A stretch of 11,705 nt of DNA from Spartobacteria bacterium (GCA_025350985.1 JANXWU010000129.1:1-11705), one strand, 5' to 3'. Counted from the stretch's first letter, positions 1 to 8,348 are shown. Made by a program: numbers and translations. The notes: generated by a model from the letters alone, not told the origin.

Positions 1-3000
1 ACGGAATGGGCAGCGAAGGAGTAGAAGATCAACGGCACAGTAAACAGAATGGCGGCAAGGATTCCCGCCAAGGCTGCGTGCTTAAACAGTCGCTCCACCG
101 TGGACGGCGGGCCGGGCTTCCTATTCCCACCAATGAAGAAACCTGCTAGCGCGCGTGCAGTGGGAGCTAGCGCAACGAAGCCGGCGGCAAAGGCCGCGAA
201 GGCTTTGGTATAAGTCTGGTTTTTTGCCACGAGTTGCTGCAAGCCGTGACCAGCGGTGTCGATCAGGGCGAAGACCAAGGCACCCGCGCAAAGGCCCAGT
301 CCCAAGCCCAGGTCATAGGTTAGATGGTTGCGCGTGCGCAGTCGCTGCGTTTCCACGTCGCCCACGCCGACCGCGTCCTCCCTGCTTCGCCCCCGCCGCC
401 AGGCCATCTGCACCGCGACAAAGGATCCGAGCAACGACAGGGCTAGCGCCGTCGGTTCGATGGCGAGTCCGTCGCGCACCCCCAGATAAAGCAACACCGC
501 CGCAACTATCAAGACGACGGCCAGTGCCGGCGATTGGTAACGCTCGTGCTCATCCTGCGACACCATCCAATAGCCGACCATTCGCGGAACAACCAGAATC
601 AGCAGCAGCAGTTCAAAAAAGAGAAACCAAGGACTGAAGAAGGGTCCCAGCGCGGCTTCGAGCAAGTGTTCCAACGGAAAGTCAGAAGGGGTGAGACGGA
701 CGAAACCAAGTCCCGTGGTCGCCGGGTCGAGCAGCCAGTAACGCACCAGATTAGCGAGTCCGAAGATGGCAAAGACCAGCAGTCCCACGACAAAGTGGAC
801 GGTAAGCAGGTTGCGGAGAAACACGGCTACGTCGAGGCGGACATCGCCCGAACCGGAAGGTGCGATGTAGTTGCCGTGCTTGCGCAACCACTCAATCGCT
901 TTTGACTTGGGATTAGTTAGTTCCCTCTCGACCAAGTCCGGCGTGGAAGGCCGTTTGTCCTGTGCCAGCGGGGCTTCGCGGTAGCGATCAAAAAGCCGTC
1001 CTAGAAAGGCGCCGATGTAACCGCCACCGGAAACTGTGGAAAGGAAGTCAATCCGGCGCAGAGCCCGTCCTTGTGCCATCGCTTGCAGAATACCAAGCCC
1101 CAGGGTCGCACTGCGGACACCACCGCCGGAAAGAGCCAGTCCGGTCACGTCGTCGGACCAGTCCCCAGATGATTCTAGAACGGGCCTTGGCTCTTCCCCA
1201 ACCTTTGTGTCAGCGGCAAAAGTGGACACTTCAACCAAGGCGTGCGCCGCTGTGACGGGCTGGCCCCCTAGCTGCGCACGACGCAGCGTTAATGCCTCTG
1301 CCTCCTTCACCCGCAGCTCACGCGGATAAGTGGGCGAGTCGGGCCATGCAGTCATAACATCCGTGCCGCCATGCCCTGAGTCTTCGATCAATACTTCGGC
1401 GGCTTTCTCGCTGGCCATGTAAATGTTGGTGACAATGAAGTAACCCGGAATCTTCGGAAAGATCGACGCGTCCACGACGCGCAAGCCAGCCACTCCCCGG
1501 ACGCGAAAGCGTGAATCGAGCACGGCGTTTTCATCGTCTTCAGGTCCCATGCGGCAGGTGCCGCAGGCATGATGTCCCCACGCCGCGCGACGAATCCAAT
1601 CCTTCAGCCGCCCGTCGTTTTCCTCCGGCACTTCGGCCAGCCCCGGATAGGTCTCTCCTTTAACTATAACTTTCGCGTGGCGCGCGATGCCACGCACAAA
1701 CTTAACCCCTTCCACCAGGGCCTGAAGGTCGGGGTCTTCCGCGCTCTGACCCGGTTTGGAGCTTTCGTTGAAGTAATGAAAGTTGATCAACGGCGTGTCC
1801 AGCGGATCGATGCTGCGCAGCCGCACCGTGCCGTCGTGATTGCGAGTCTGACCTTTAAGGATCGCCCAGGTAAAAAAGTTGTGCTGGTCGCCAACCTTCG
1901 AGTAATCGACCTTGTAACCCTCGAAAGGCAGCGGCACCCCAAACATAAACAAATCAGGCTGCGCCAGCTTTGACCAAGTCCGATTAAACAAAATGCTGCG
2001 GGTAAGCAAACCCCATAAGCCGCGAATCGAACGCAGTTCGGCAATGCTGCGGGAACGCCAGAAGATACCAAGGACGGAACCGTTGCTGGTATAAAGACCT
2101 TGTCCTTGCTCCCGCCAGTTTTCCAGCGCGCCATCCGGTTGATTGGCTGGAACGGGAAGCTTGAAGGTCGCGTCATGGAGCAGCGAGAACTCTTCCTTCA
2201 TCTCACTGATGACCGTGACTTCGTAACGGTCTTGCAAATTCAGGCCGACACTGGGCGAGGCAATGCGCTGCGCTTTACCGGCGGCGTTCAAGAGCGGCTT
2301 GCTCTCACGGTTCCAGAGCACGCAGGCAGGCTTGCCGTCCTTTTGGTCAAACTCCTTCAAGTGCGCGGGACAACCGATGCCGGAGAGCATTAACAACTGC
2401 GGCGTATTGAAAGCTCCGCCACAAAGGACGACTTCTCCTTTGCCGGAACTGACGAAGACCCTTTGCGCCGTGCCTGTTGAGGTTTCCGGTTGCGGATGCG
2501 CGCGGTAGAGCTTTTTGCCTTTCAAATACTCCACACCTACGGCTCTCGGTTGTTTGGCATTGTCCGAGTCCTTTGGGCCATCGAATAAGATTTTAGTAAC
2601 CAGGCAATCCGTCCAGATTGTGAGGTTTTCAGGATGGCTGGCCTTTACCTCCAGCAATAGCTCACGGGGGCTGGAGCGGCGGCCGCCTTGCACCAATGGG
2701 GTGGCGGAGTTCTGATGGATCGTGGTCTTGCTTCCGCACACGGCCAGGGGCACCAAGACCACGCCTTCAGGATGTTCGGCCTGAGTGCGAGAGTGATTGG
2801 GATCGAGCGTTTCCAAGATCGTCCCGCGCAAGAACCGCGACACCAGAGTCCAGGCGCGATCAATGCCGGCGAGCTTGGCCTGCCAGAGCGCAGCCTTAAG
2901 CATCTTCACGATCTGAGGGTCGTGAAGACCGAGGGAGATGTCCGCAGTGCTGGTGTGCAGCCAGCCGTCGCGGCCGTGGCGTCCGCCGTCGTAGTCCGGC

Positions 3001-3599
3001 GCGCGCAGTCCCAGCCAGTTAAGATCGAAGAGCCAGCGCAAGTTATGCCAAAAGGACCTAGGGGTTGACTCAGGAATAGCATCCGGTTCGCGAAGGTATT
3101 CGTTGCGTTCCAGCCGCTCGAAATGATCCCGCATACGCTTGCCCCGCCACGACTCGTCGCCGAGAAAGTCGGCTAGGTCGTCCCAGTCGGCGTCGGGTCC
3201 GGCGATGGTGATCATGGCATTATGCACGGTGCAGCCACCGAGCGCCGCCGCCCGTGGATAGAAGATCCCGGCGTGGGTTTCGTTCTCGCCCTTGGTCTTG
3301 TCAGGTGAATGCCACTTGGCATCCTGACCAGTGGGCGGCTGATCGTAGTGTTTGACAAAGAATCGCCAGCTTAGGTCTGGATGCTCGGTCGAAACGGCGT
3401 GCAGCGCCGGAACCTGACTGACTTCACGCGCCGGGTCAGTCGCCGGAGCGTCCGCGTGGTTCGACCCCGCCTCGATGACCAACACTTTAAATCCCGCCAG
3501 CGCGAGCCGCGCTGCCAGCGGTCCGCCGCCTGCTCCCGAACCCACGATGATGTAGTCAAAGAGTTGCTCAGCACTGCCGGAGTTGGATGCGGAAGTCAT
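1..3599 (-). CDS. GMC oxidoreductase fused to a membrane patatin-like phospholipase (3' end outside window)
   Basis: One uninterrupted frame runs from ATG at 3599 off the left edge (1199 full codons). Residues 1-740 are a GMC-family FAD oxidoreductase: the dinucleotide-binding GSGAGG at 20-25 with the acidic end of beta-2 at E43-A-G, the GMC signature YPRAAALGGCTVHNA at 114-128, and the C-terminal active-site block WGHHACGTCRMG at 674-685, with N725 as probable partner of the catalytic His. After a ~75-residue linker a patatin domain begins: oxyanion motif SGGGVR at 824-829 and nucleophile block STVSGGG at 854-860 (probable Ser857). About seven hydrophobic segments follow from ~928 to the edge. 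The patatin catalytic Asp/Glu would lie beyond the window. There is no signal peptide, so the GMC part is predicted to be cytoplasmic. The gene lies 50 bases downstream of the dihaem cytochrome gene, same strand. No Shine-Dalgarno is evident. An internal ATG at 1355 (codon 749) could start a separate patatin polypeptide. Family assignments are firm; the substrate is unknown. Confidence 0.9.
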   Translation of the reverse strand, partial: MTSASNSGSAEQLFDYIIVGSGAGGGPLAARLALAGFKVLVIEAGSNHADAPATDPAREVSQVPALHAVSTEHPDLSWRFFVKHYDQPPTGQDAKWHSPDKTKGENETHAGIFYPRAAALGGCTVHNAMITIAGPDADWDDLADFLGDESWRGKRMRDHFERLERNEYLREPDAIPESTPRSFWHNLRWLFDLNWLGLRAPDYDGGRHGRDGWLHTSTADISLGLHDPQIVKMLKAALWQAKLAGIDRAWTLVSRFLRGTILETLDPNHSRTQAEHPEGVVLVPLAVCGSKTTIHQNSATPLVQGGRRSSPRELLLEVKASHPENLTIWTDCLVTKILFDGPKDSDNAKQPRAVGVEYLKGKKLYRAHPQPETSTGTAQRVFVSSGKGEVVLCGGAFNTPQLLMLSGIGCPAHLKEFDQKDGKPACVLWNRESKPLLNAAGKAQRIASPSVGLNLQDRYEVTVISEMKEEFSLLHDATFKLPVPANQPDGALENWREQGQGLYTSNGSVLGIFWRSRSIAELRSIRGLWGLLTRSILFNRTWSKLAQPDLFMFGVPLPFEGYKVDYSKVGDQHNFFTWAILKGQTRNHDGTVRLRSIDPLDTPLINFHYFNESSKPGQSAEDPDLQALVEGVKFVRGIARHAKVIVKGETYPGLAEVPEENDGRLKDWIRRAAWGHHACGTCRMGPEDDENAVLDSRFRVRGVAGLRVVDASIFPKIPGYFIVTNIYMASEKAAEVLIEDSGHGGTDVMTAWPDSPTYPRELRVKEAEALTLRRAQLGGQPVTAAHALVEVSTFAADTKVGEEPRPVLESSGDWSDDVTGLALSGGGVRSATLGLGILQAMAQGRALRRIDFLSTVSGGGYIGAFLGRLFDRYREAPLAQDKRPSTPDLVERELTNPKSKAIEWLRKHGNYIAPSGSGDVRLDVAVFLRNLLTVHFVVGLLVFAIFGLANLVRYWLLDPATTGLGFVRLTPSDFPLEHLLEAALGPFFSPWFLFFELLLLILVVPRMVGYWMVSQDEHERYQSPALAVVLIVAAVLLYLGVRDGLAIEPTALALSLLGSFVAVQMAWRRGRSREDAVGVGDVETQRLRTRNHLTYDLGLGLGLCAGALVFALIDTAGHGLQQLVAKNQTYTKAFAAFAAGFVALAPTARALAGFFIGGNRKPGPPSTVERLFKHAALAGILAAILFTVPLIFYSFAAHS

Positions 3600-3649
3600 A
3601 GGTTCGCGGATTAGATTAAAGAGACCACCTCGATCATTAACTCGTCGGG

Positions 3650-6600
3650 TTAGAATGTTTTGAGCAGTTCAATCAGCGCGTCCTTGTCCGCGTCACTCAT
3701 GGTCTTAAACCATCCAAAGTAATGGCCGTGATCCATCACGAAATCCGGGCATTTGCTGACCTTCATCAAGCGGGGTGCAATCTGCTCCTTAAGCACCTTC
3801 TGCGCGGCGGCTTCGTCGAGATGCTGTGACTCAATCTCTGCCAGCTTGCCCAGGACAAAGGCGACGGTTTTGGGCAGGTCTTTCGCGTCCGGGTTGAGGT
3901 TGGCTAATAGGTTCACCGGTGTTCCTTTCGGAATCGGTCCAATGCGCACATTGCCGAGGCTGCCATTGACCAGATACAAAAGAATACCCAGAAACAAAGC
4001 CAGGATAATGGAAAGGTAACCCAGCCAGCGCGCCAGCCCTCGGGAAGGTATGAGGGTAAAGAACAAGAACGCTAGGACAAAGAGCACAGCACTCGGCTTC
4101 CACAGCGGATGAATCCGGCCCAGCCGGGGATACTTCATCTTCAGGTTCACGATCTTGCTAAGACTAGGAAGCTTGGAGAGAATCTGTGGCACATGGCCGC
4201 CGGGAAGATCCAGATAAGTGACTTCGGTCGTTCGCCAGATCAAGCCATGATCCCGCTTGAGTCGTTCTGGCGTGGCTTCGTTATAACTGGAACTTTCCCG
4301 GCGCTTCGCCGGCCAGAGCAACTTGCGGATGGAGTCGTCGAACGACAAAAGCCGCCCCTCGACCGATGGGTCGTTGTTAAACAAACCCAAGCTGTTGTTG
4401 TGCAAGAAAGGAGCCGTCGCCCACACGGAAATCAAGGAAGCAGGGCGATAGAAGCCCGGGCCGCCGCCGCCCTCCGGTATTGGCGGCTGACCCGCTGGCG
4501 TTCGGACTTTGTGCCGGGGGTAGAACTGGTCGGCCCCTCCATCCTTGCCCAGATAAGGATTAAAAAAGTCGATCGCTCCGACATTCGGCAGCCGCCGATA
4601 GCTTTCCGAGCTATAGTCCTGCCACATATTACCCGTCATGCCATTGGTCGCCATAGCCCGGCCTGCATTCGTGCGGATGATATTGATTGGGATGCGGTAA
4701 TCAGTGGAGAGATAGTTACCCTGCCAGAACTTCGGTTGTTTGATCACCGCGAGCGCCCAAGCCTGGTAGTCCGGGTCACTAAGCCATTGACCGGGGTCGT
4801 GATCCCAGAACTCGCCAGCTTTCGCCCACTCCGCGAGTTTGTCTTTGCGCTTAGTCGCTATCCGGTCGAATTGCGTCTGCTCGAGCGGCACGCCGGCTTC
4901 AGGCTTCTTTCCATCGACGGGCGGCAGTGTTGTCGCAAGAGATGCGGCGCCGATACTCTCCGGCTGGATACTGGAATGGCAGACGATGCAGTTCTTCGCG
5001 AAGACCTGACGGCCCTGCGCGAGCTTGGAAACATCGACTCGTTGGGCGCGCTCGGCAGCGAGGAGTGTTTTCAAATCGGCATGTTCAATTTCCGATTTGG
5101 CCTTGAGCGCCGCTTCGTCAACCGGGGCGTTTCGATCGATAGTCTTGAGACTGCCGCCATTGTCTGCGGCGGCTGACAAGGGCATGGGCGGCGTGATTTT
5201 CAGAAAGTAATCGCGCAAGGGCCCCACCCGGCGTTCGGTGGCGTGCCAATAGACCGAGTGTGCCTTGGAGTCGTCAATTTTGAAAGGTGACTGCGGTTTG
5301 AAACCAATGAGCGGCTCATGCAAGGTAATCCATTGCTCGTAATAGGAGCCGATGTTGAGAAAGACGCGCGCGAGCGCCACCCACGCGCCCACGGAATCCG
5401 CGCCATCAAGCAGGACGCGCGGCACGAAGCGCGGATTGTCATTAGAAGCCGGCAGATTCTTAATCAAGTCAAGGTAAGCCTTGGGCGCTTCGACGACAGG
5501 ATCATACCAAAGCGAAGGCCGGCTGGCGCTGACGGGAGACAGTTGCTCCTGCGGAAGTTCAAACGAGCGGACGACCCGTTGTGGCACGCCAAAGACCGCA
5601 TTCATGGCATTGGCATTGTTGATATTGTCCGACGCGATCAAGGAGGTGTCGATCGTGCCCGCCACCTGGCTTTCGAGCAGGTGATAGACAAAGTTATCCT
5701 TGCGCAGCAAGTTTCCGAAGACCATGCCGACGCGGAGATATTGCGCGCCAATGTTGCCGGAGAGGTTGGCCCATTGCGGGTTGACGATGTCGCGCGGCGG
5801 ACTCAGTGGGTGGAAGGAAGCGTGGCAAAAGGCACAGCTCATGCCTACGCGGAAAGGTCGGATCAGGCTGGGATTATTGTAATAGGACGGGTCATTGTAG
5901 AAGCGGACCGGGTCCCACTTTTTCTGTGCTTCCTTGCTCTCGATGAACTTTGGATTCGGAAACAAGCGCAGACCGATCACGCCGCTGGAAAGGCCGTAGA
6001 TTTTCGGCGGAGGCAGGTTTAGGTCATAAGCTTTCCCGGTTAACTCATCTGCATAAGTGTCCCCGCTTCCTGCCATTGGTTTATCGGCATAGGAACCCGG
6101 CAGGGCTTGGCTGGCAGCGTAGCTTTTAGGAACCGCCACCTCTGCCGGTGAGCTAAAGGCCTTCTTCAAGTAATCGTCACGCCACTGCCTTCGCCCCTCA
6201 TCGGCTGGCGCGTCGAGTCGTAGTCCGAAGTCGGACGGCCCCGGAGTGGCGGTCTGCTTCATATTAGGCTCATTGATTAGTCCCACATCCCGAAACCGAG
6301 TCGAGCGATGGCTGCTGTCGATAACCTTTAAGAGATCGGTGAAGCCGAGGCTGTTATTCGCCAGCCAATCCCAAAAGCCCTCATTGCCCGCGCACCACAT
6401 CATCCAAGTATTGCGGCCCAGGATTTCGCTTTCGCGCAGTTTTTTATAACGATCATCCGCAAGCTGTGGGTCGAGCTTTTCGTCCTGCGTCAGCAAGTCC
6501 GCTACCTTAGCCGGTCCATAAGATGGCTGCCGATCGCGCAACTGATCGGGCCACACTTCATCGGCCGGATTCGGTCCGCCTGCCGGCAAGGCCACGCGGT

Positions 6601-6802
6601 CCATCCCGGCAAAGTAGTTGTCCACCTGGCGCGGGGTGAAATCGAGCGCCGCCTGCTCCGCCGTCCGACCCTGCTTGCGAGCGATGACCATGGCTTCGTC
6701 ATCTTGAGCGCCACGGCTGCTGGCGGTCCGGCGGTGACAGCCAGATGAAAGCAAGCTAAGCGCGGCGAAAACAATGAACGGAAAGGCCGGAAATCGTGGC
6801 AT
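3650..6802 (-). CDS. RoxA-like dihaem c-type cytochrome, predicted lipoprotein with C-terminal membrane hairpin
   Basis: Predicted 1050-residue exported haem protein. The start at 6802 is preferred over the in-frame ATG at 6949 because it begins directly with a lipoprotein signal peptide (hydrophobic residues ~7-18, then LSSG-C with Cys22). Two c-type haem motifs are present: CAFCH at 323-327 and CIVCH at 605-609. The block WATAPFLHNNS at 794-804 is typical of the dihaem peroxidase/MauG/RoxA group, and the end (SKCPDF, then DADKDALIELLKTF) resembles the end of RoxA-like proteins. An aromatic-rich stretch, WMMWCAGNEGFWDW, lies near 133-146. Two hydrophobic helices (~904-923 and ~926-947) interrupt the C-terminal part; both flanks would then be periplasmic, as the lipid anchor requires. 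Known relatives include rubber oxygenases that cleave polyisoprene with O2, and peroxidases; which chemistry applies here cannot be told. The protein is longer than RoxA (~70 kDa), with a wider spacing between haem motifs. The neighbouring GMC-patatin gene suggests a shared pathway. No Shine-Dalgarno precedes the start. Confidence 0.85.
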   Translation of the reverse strand: MPRFPAFPFIVFAALSLLSSGCHRRTASSRGAQDDEAMVIARKQGRTAEQAALDFTPRQVDNYFAGMDRVALPAGGPNPADEVWPDQLRDRQPSYGPAKVADLLTQDEKLDPQLADDRYKKLRESEILGRNTWMMWCAGNEGFWDWLANNSLGFTDLLKVIDSSHRSTRFRDVGLINEPNMKQTATPGPSDFGLRLDAPADEGRRQWRDDYLKKAFSSPAEVAVPKSYAASQALPGSYADKPMAGSGDTYADELTGKAYDLNLPPPKIYGLSSGVIGLRLFPNPKFIESKEAQKKWDPVRFYNDPSYYNNPSLIRPFRVGMSCAFCHASFHPLSPPRDIVNPQWANLSGNIGAQYLRVGMVFGNLLRKDNFVYHLLESQVAGTIDTSLIASDNINNANAMNAVFGVPQRVVRSFELPQEQLSPVSASRPSLWYDPVVEAPKAYLDLIKNLPASNDNPRFVPRVLLDGADSVGAWVALARVFLNIGSYYEQWITLHEPLIGFKPQSPFKIDDSKAHSVYWHATERRVGPLRDYFLKITPPMPLSAAADNGGSLKTIDRNAPVDEAALKAKSEIEHADLKTLLAAERAQRVDVSKLAQGRQVFAKNCIVCHSSIQPESIGAASLATTLPPVDGKKPEAGVPLEQTQFDRIATKRKDKLAEWAKAGEFWDHDPGQWLSDPDYQAWALAVIKQPKFWQGNYLSTDYRIPINIIRTNAGRAMATNGMTGNMWQDYSSESYRRLPNVGAIDFFNPYLGKDGGADQFYPRHKVRTPAGQPPIPEGGGGPGFYRPASLISVWATAPFLHNNSLGLFNNDPSVEGRLLSFDDSIRKLLWPAKRRESSSYNEATPERLKRDHGLIWRTTEVTYLDLPGGHVPQILSKLPSLSKIVNLKMKYPRLGRIHPLWKPSAVLFVLAFLFFTLIPSRGLARWLGYLSIILALFLGILLYLVNGSLGNVRIGPIPKGTPVNLLANLNPDAKDLPKTVAFVLGKLAEIESQHLDEAAAQKVLKEQIAPRLMKVSKCPDFVMDHGHYFGWFKTMSDADKDALIELLKTF

Positions 6803-6970
6803 AGGATAAACGAGTGGAAAACCGGGTGCAGGCAACGAGGCGTTGCGACCTGCTTGAATTAGGGAATCGCGGAGAAATCCGCAATAGGTGGTTGCACCCA
6901 TGCGCCGTGAGTTCAATCGCCGCTGGTATTTCCGGTCACCAAAGTTCATGACACGCTACGGTGACTTAAA
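6803..6970. promoter_or_regulatory. Divergent intergenic region with nested inverted repeats
   Basis: This 168-base stretch separates the divergent cytochrome and TPR genes and must hold both promoters; no convincing -35/-10 pair was found. It contains GGGTGCA (6824-6830) pairing with TGCACCC (6893-6899), enclosing two smaller hairpins. One is GCAGG-CAACG-AGG-CGTTG-CGA-CCTGC (6828-6853), a 10-bp stem with a 3-base bulge. The other is GCGGA-GAAA-TCCGC (6869-6882). Read on the minus strand this would be a branched leader of the cytochrome mRNA. GCA at 6828-6830 is shared by the outer and one inner stem, so the two compete there. If translation instead starts at 6949, the region is coding on the minus strand and the repeats may be coincidental. 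Confidence 0.4.
6960..6964 (+). promoter_or_regulatory. Possible ribosome binding site of the TPR gene
   Basis: GGTGA lies six bases before the GTG at 6971. It matches the 3' part of the extended Shine-Dalgarno consensus AGGAGGTGA and supports the GTG start. It is the only start in the window with a visible site of this kind. Confidence 0.45.
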
Positions 6971-8206
6971 GTGTCGGGACCAATTCAAACCTTGGAAACA
7001 ACGAACCACTTCTCAACGCGGGCGCGCGTGACATTCCTGCTTCTCGCCGCCGGAATTCTCGCCAGCGGGGGCTTCGCTTGGTTCATCACTTCGCACGACG
7101 CCGCTTTTTGGAACCAATCCGCCGATCGACAACTGCGCCTCCTCGCCACCACCGGCGATCTTGCGCATCTCGGCAAAGCCAGAAACGCCATCACGCATTC
7201 GCTCGCGGCGGAGTCCGCTTCCACCAACCGCGCCGGGCTCATCCTGCGCGCCCGCGCAGCTTTGGCGGCGCATCGTTTCGAGGAGGCGAGGTGCGACGCC
7301 GGACGTGTGCGGGCTCTGGTTCCCGGAAACTCACTCGCGCTCCGTTATCTCGGAGATGCGTGGTTCAACTTGGGAGACTACAACGAGGCCGCGCAAGTTT
7401 GGAACGAGCTACTCGCCGTCGAGAAAAGCAGCCTCGTGACCGAGCCGCGCCTGGCTCAACTCGACTTGATCTTTGGCCGGGACGAGAGCGCGCGGCAGCG
7501 GCTGGAAGCGGGATTGAAGGCCGCCCGAAGGCTAACGCCGCCCGCGCCGGAAATCGTCGCCTGGTTTTGCGTGCAGGTGGGTGAGCTGGCGTTTAAATCA
7601 GGAGACTGGGACACAGCCGGGACTCACTACGACGCTGCGCTCGCCGCGCAGCCGGACTATTATTCCGCCCTTGACCACCAAGCCGAACTGCGCGGCGCGC
7701 AAGGCCGCTACTCGGAAGCCGTGGAGCTTTACACCCGGTTGATCCGGCGTTGCCCTCGACCGGAATTCATGCAGGCGCGTGGCGATTTGCACGCTTTTGC
7801 GGGCCAGCCCGACGCAGCCCGCCGGTGGCACAAAATGGCGCGCGAGGCTTACCTTGCCTCTGTCGATCAAGGTGAAATCGTTTACTTTCATCACCTCGCC
7901 GGCTTTTTCGCCGCCTCCGTGGAAGAACCACAACAAGCGGTGGAATGGGCGCGGCGCGATTTTGCGCTGCGCCACGGAATCACCGCCTGCGACGCGCTGG
8001 CGTGGGCTTTGCACAAGGCCGGTCATCTCGCAGAGGCCCGCGCGATGAGCGAGCGCGCGCTCGCGACCGGCACGCGCGACCCGCATCTGCTTTACCACGC
8101 TGCAATGATCCGCATGGCGGCGGGCGACATCGCGGGTGGCGCGGCGCTGACCCAGCAAGCCCTCGAGGCGAATCCGCGTTATTTCGGTTTCCACGTTCAC
8201 CGCTAG
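6971..8206 (+). CDS. Membrane-anchored tetratricopeptide-repeat protein
   Basis: 411-residue protein starting at GTG, with GGTGA six bases upstream. A single hydrophobic segment at about residues 20-40 (TFLLLAAGILASGGFAWFIT) is a signal anchor, which should leave the rest outside the cytoplasm. The remainder is alpha-helical with TPR-like pairs: around 118-150 (SLALRYLGDAWFNLGDYNEA), 200-232 (VGELAFKSGDWDTAGTHYDA), 233-262 (HQAELRGAQGRYSEAVELYT), 265-293, 340-367 (LAWALHKAGHLAEARAMSER) and 374-405. TPRs bind other proteins; no enzymatic motif is visible. The divergent neighbour is the dihaem cytochrome and the next gene on the same strand encodes a secreted protein, so it may act as a scaffold for envelope proteins; this is inference. 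Codon third positions look richer in G/C than in the following gene. Confidence 0.85.
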   Translation: MSGPIQTLETTNHFSTRARVTFLLLAAGILASGGFAWFITSHDAAFWNQSADRQLRLLATTGDLAHLGKARNAITHSLAAESASTNRAGLILRARAALAAHRFEEARCDAGRVRALVPGNSLALRYLGDAWFNLGDYNEAAQVWNELLAVEKSSLVTEPRLAQLDLIFGRDESARQRLEAGLKAARRLTPPAPEIVAWFCVQVGELAFKSGDWDTAGTHYDAALAAQPDYYSALDHQAELRGAQGRYSEAVELYTRLIRRCPRPEFMQARGDLHAFAGQPDAARRWHKMAREAYLASVDQGEIVYFHHLAGFFAASVEEPQQAVEWARRDFALRHGITACDALAWALHKAGHLAEARAMSERALATGTRDPHLLYHAAMIRMAAGDIAGGAALTQQALEANPRYFGFHVHR

Positions 8207-8243
8207 GCTTCGCAAAAATCGGAGCACAGCACTGTTACTCACA

Positions 8244-8273
8244 CTACCCGGAATGACTGGCGTTGGCGGGTAG
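8244..8273. repeat. Inverted repeat upstream of the secreted-protein gene
   Basis: CTACCCG (8244-8250) and CGGGTAG (8267-8273) are perfect 7-bp inverted arms around a 16-base spacer, in the 142-base gap between the TPR gene and the next gene. There is no T run after it, so it is not a standard intrinsic terminator. It could be an operator or a chance repeat. Confidence 0.3.
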
Positions 8274-8292
8274 GTATGAATAGTTGTAAATG
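8263..8292 (+). promoter_or_regulatory. Weak candidate sigma70-type promoter
   Basis: TTGGCG (8263-8268) and TAAATG (8287-8292) are 18 bases apart, about 57 bases before the preferred start of the secreted-protein gene. The match to TTGACA/TATAAT is partial and the -35 overlaps the right arm of the inverted repeat at 8244-8273. Low confidence. Confidence 0.2.
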
Positions 8293-8348
8293 CTCGCCAT
8301 GACACGTTTCCTCCCACTCCTTCAATGGCGGCGATGCCGCGAACACTA

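Noticed and set aside
4109..5176. 355-codon open frame on the plus strand
   Set aside because: It lies wholly antisense to the dihaem cytochrome gene, which has clear haem motifs and a signal peptide. Its translation has no recognisable motif; it reflects GC-rich codon structure.
5318..6022. 234-codon open frame on the plus strand
   Set aside because: Antisense to the cytochrome gene, overlapping its first haem motif region; no family features.
6803..6949. N-terminal extension of the cytochrome to the ATG at 6949
   Set aside because: It would put 49 residues before a complete lipoprotein signal peptide and leave only 21 bases between two divergent genes. The start at 6802 explains the sequence better.
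7598..8317. 239-codon open frame on the minus strand
   Set aside because: Antisense to the TPR gene; no recognisable motif, and the plus-strand TPR repeats are convincing.
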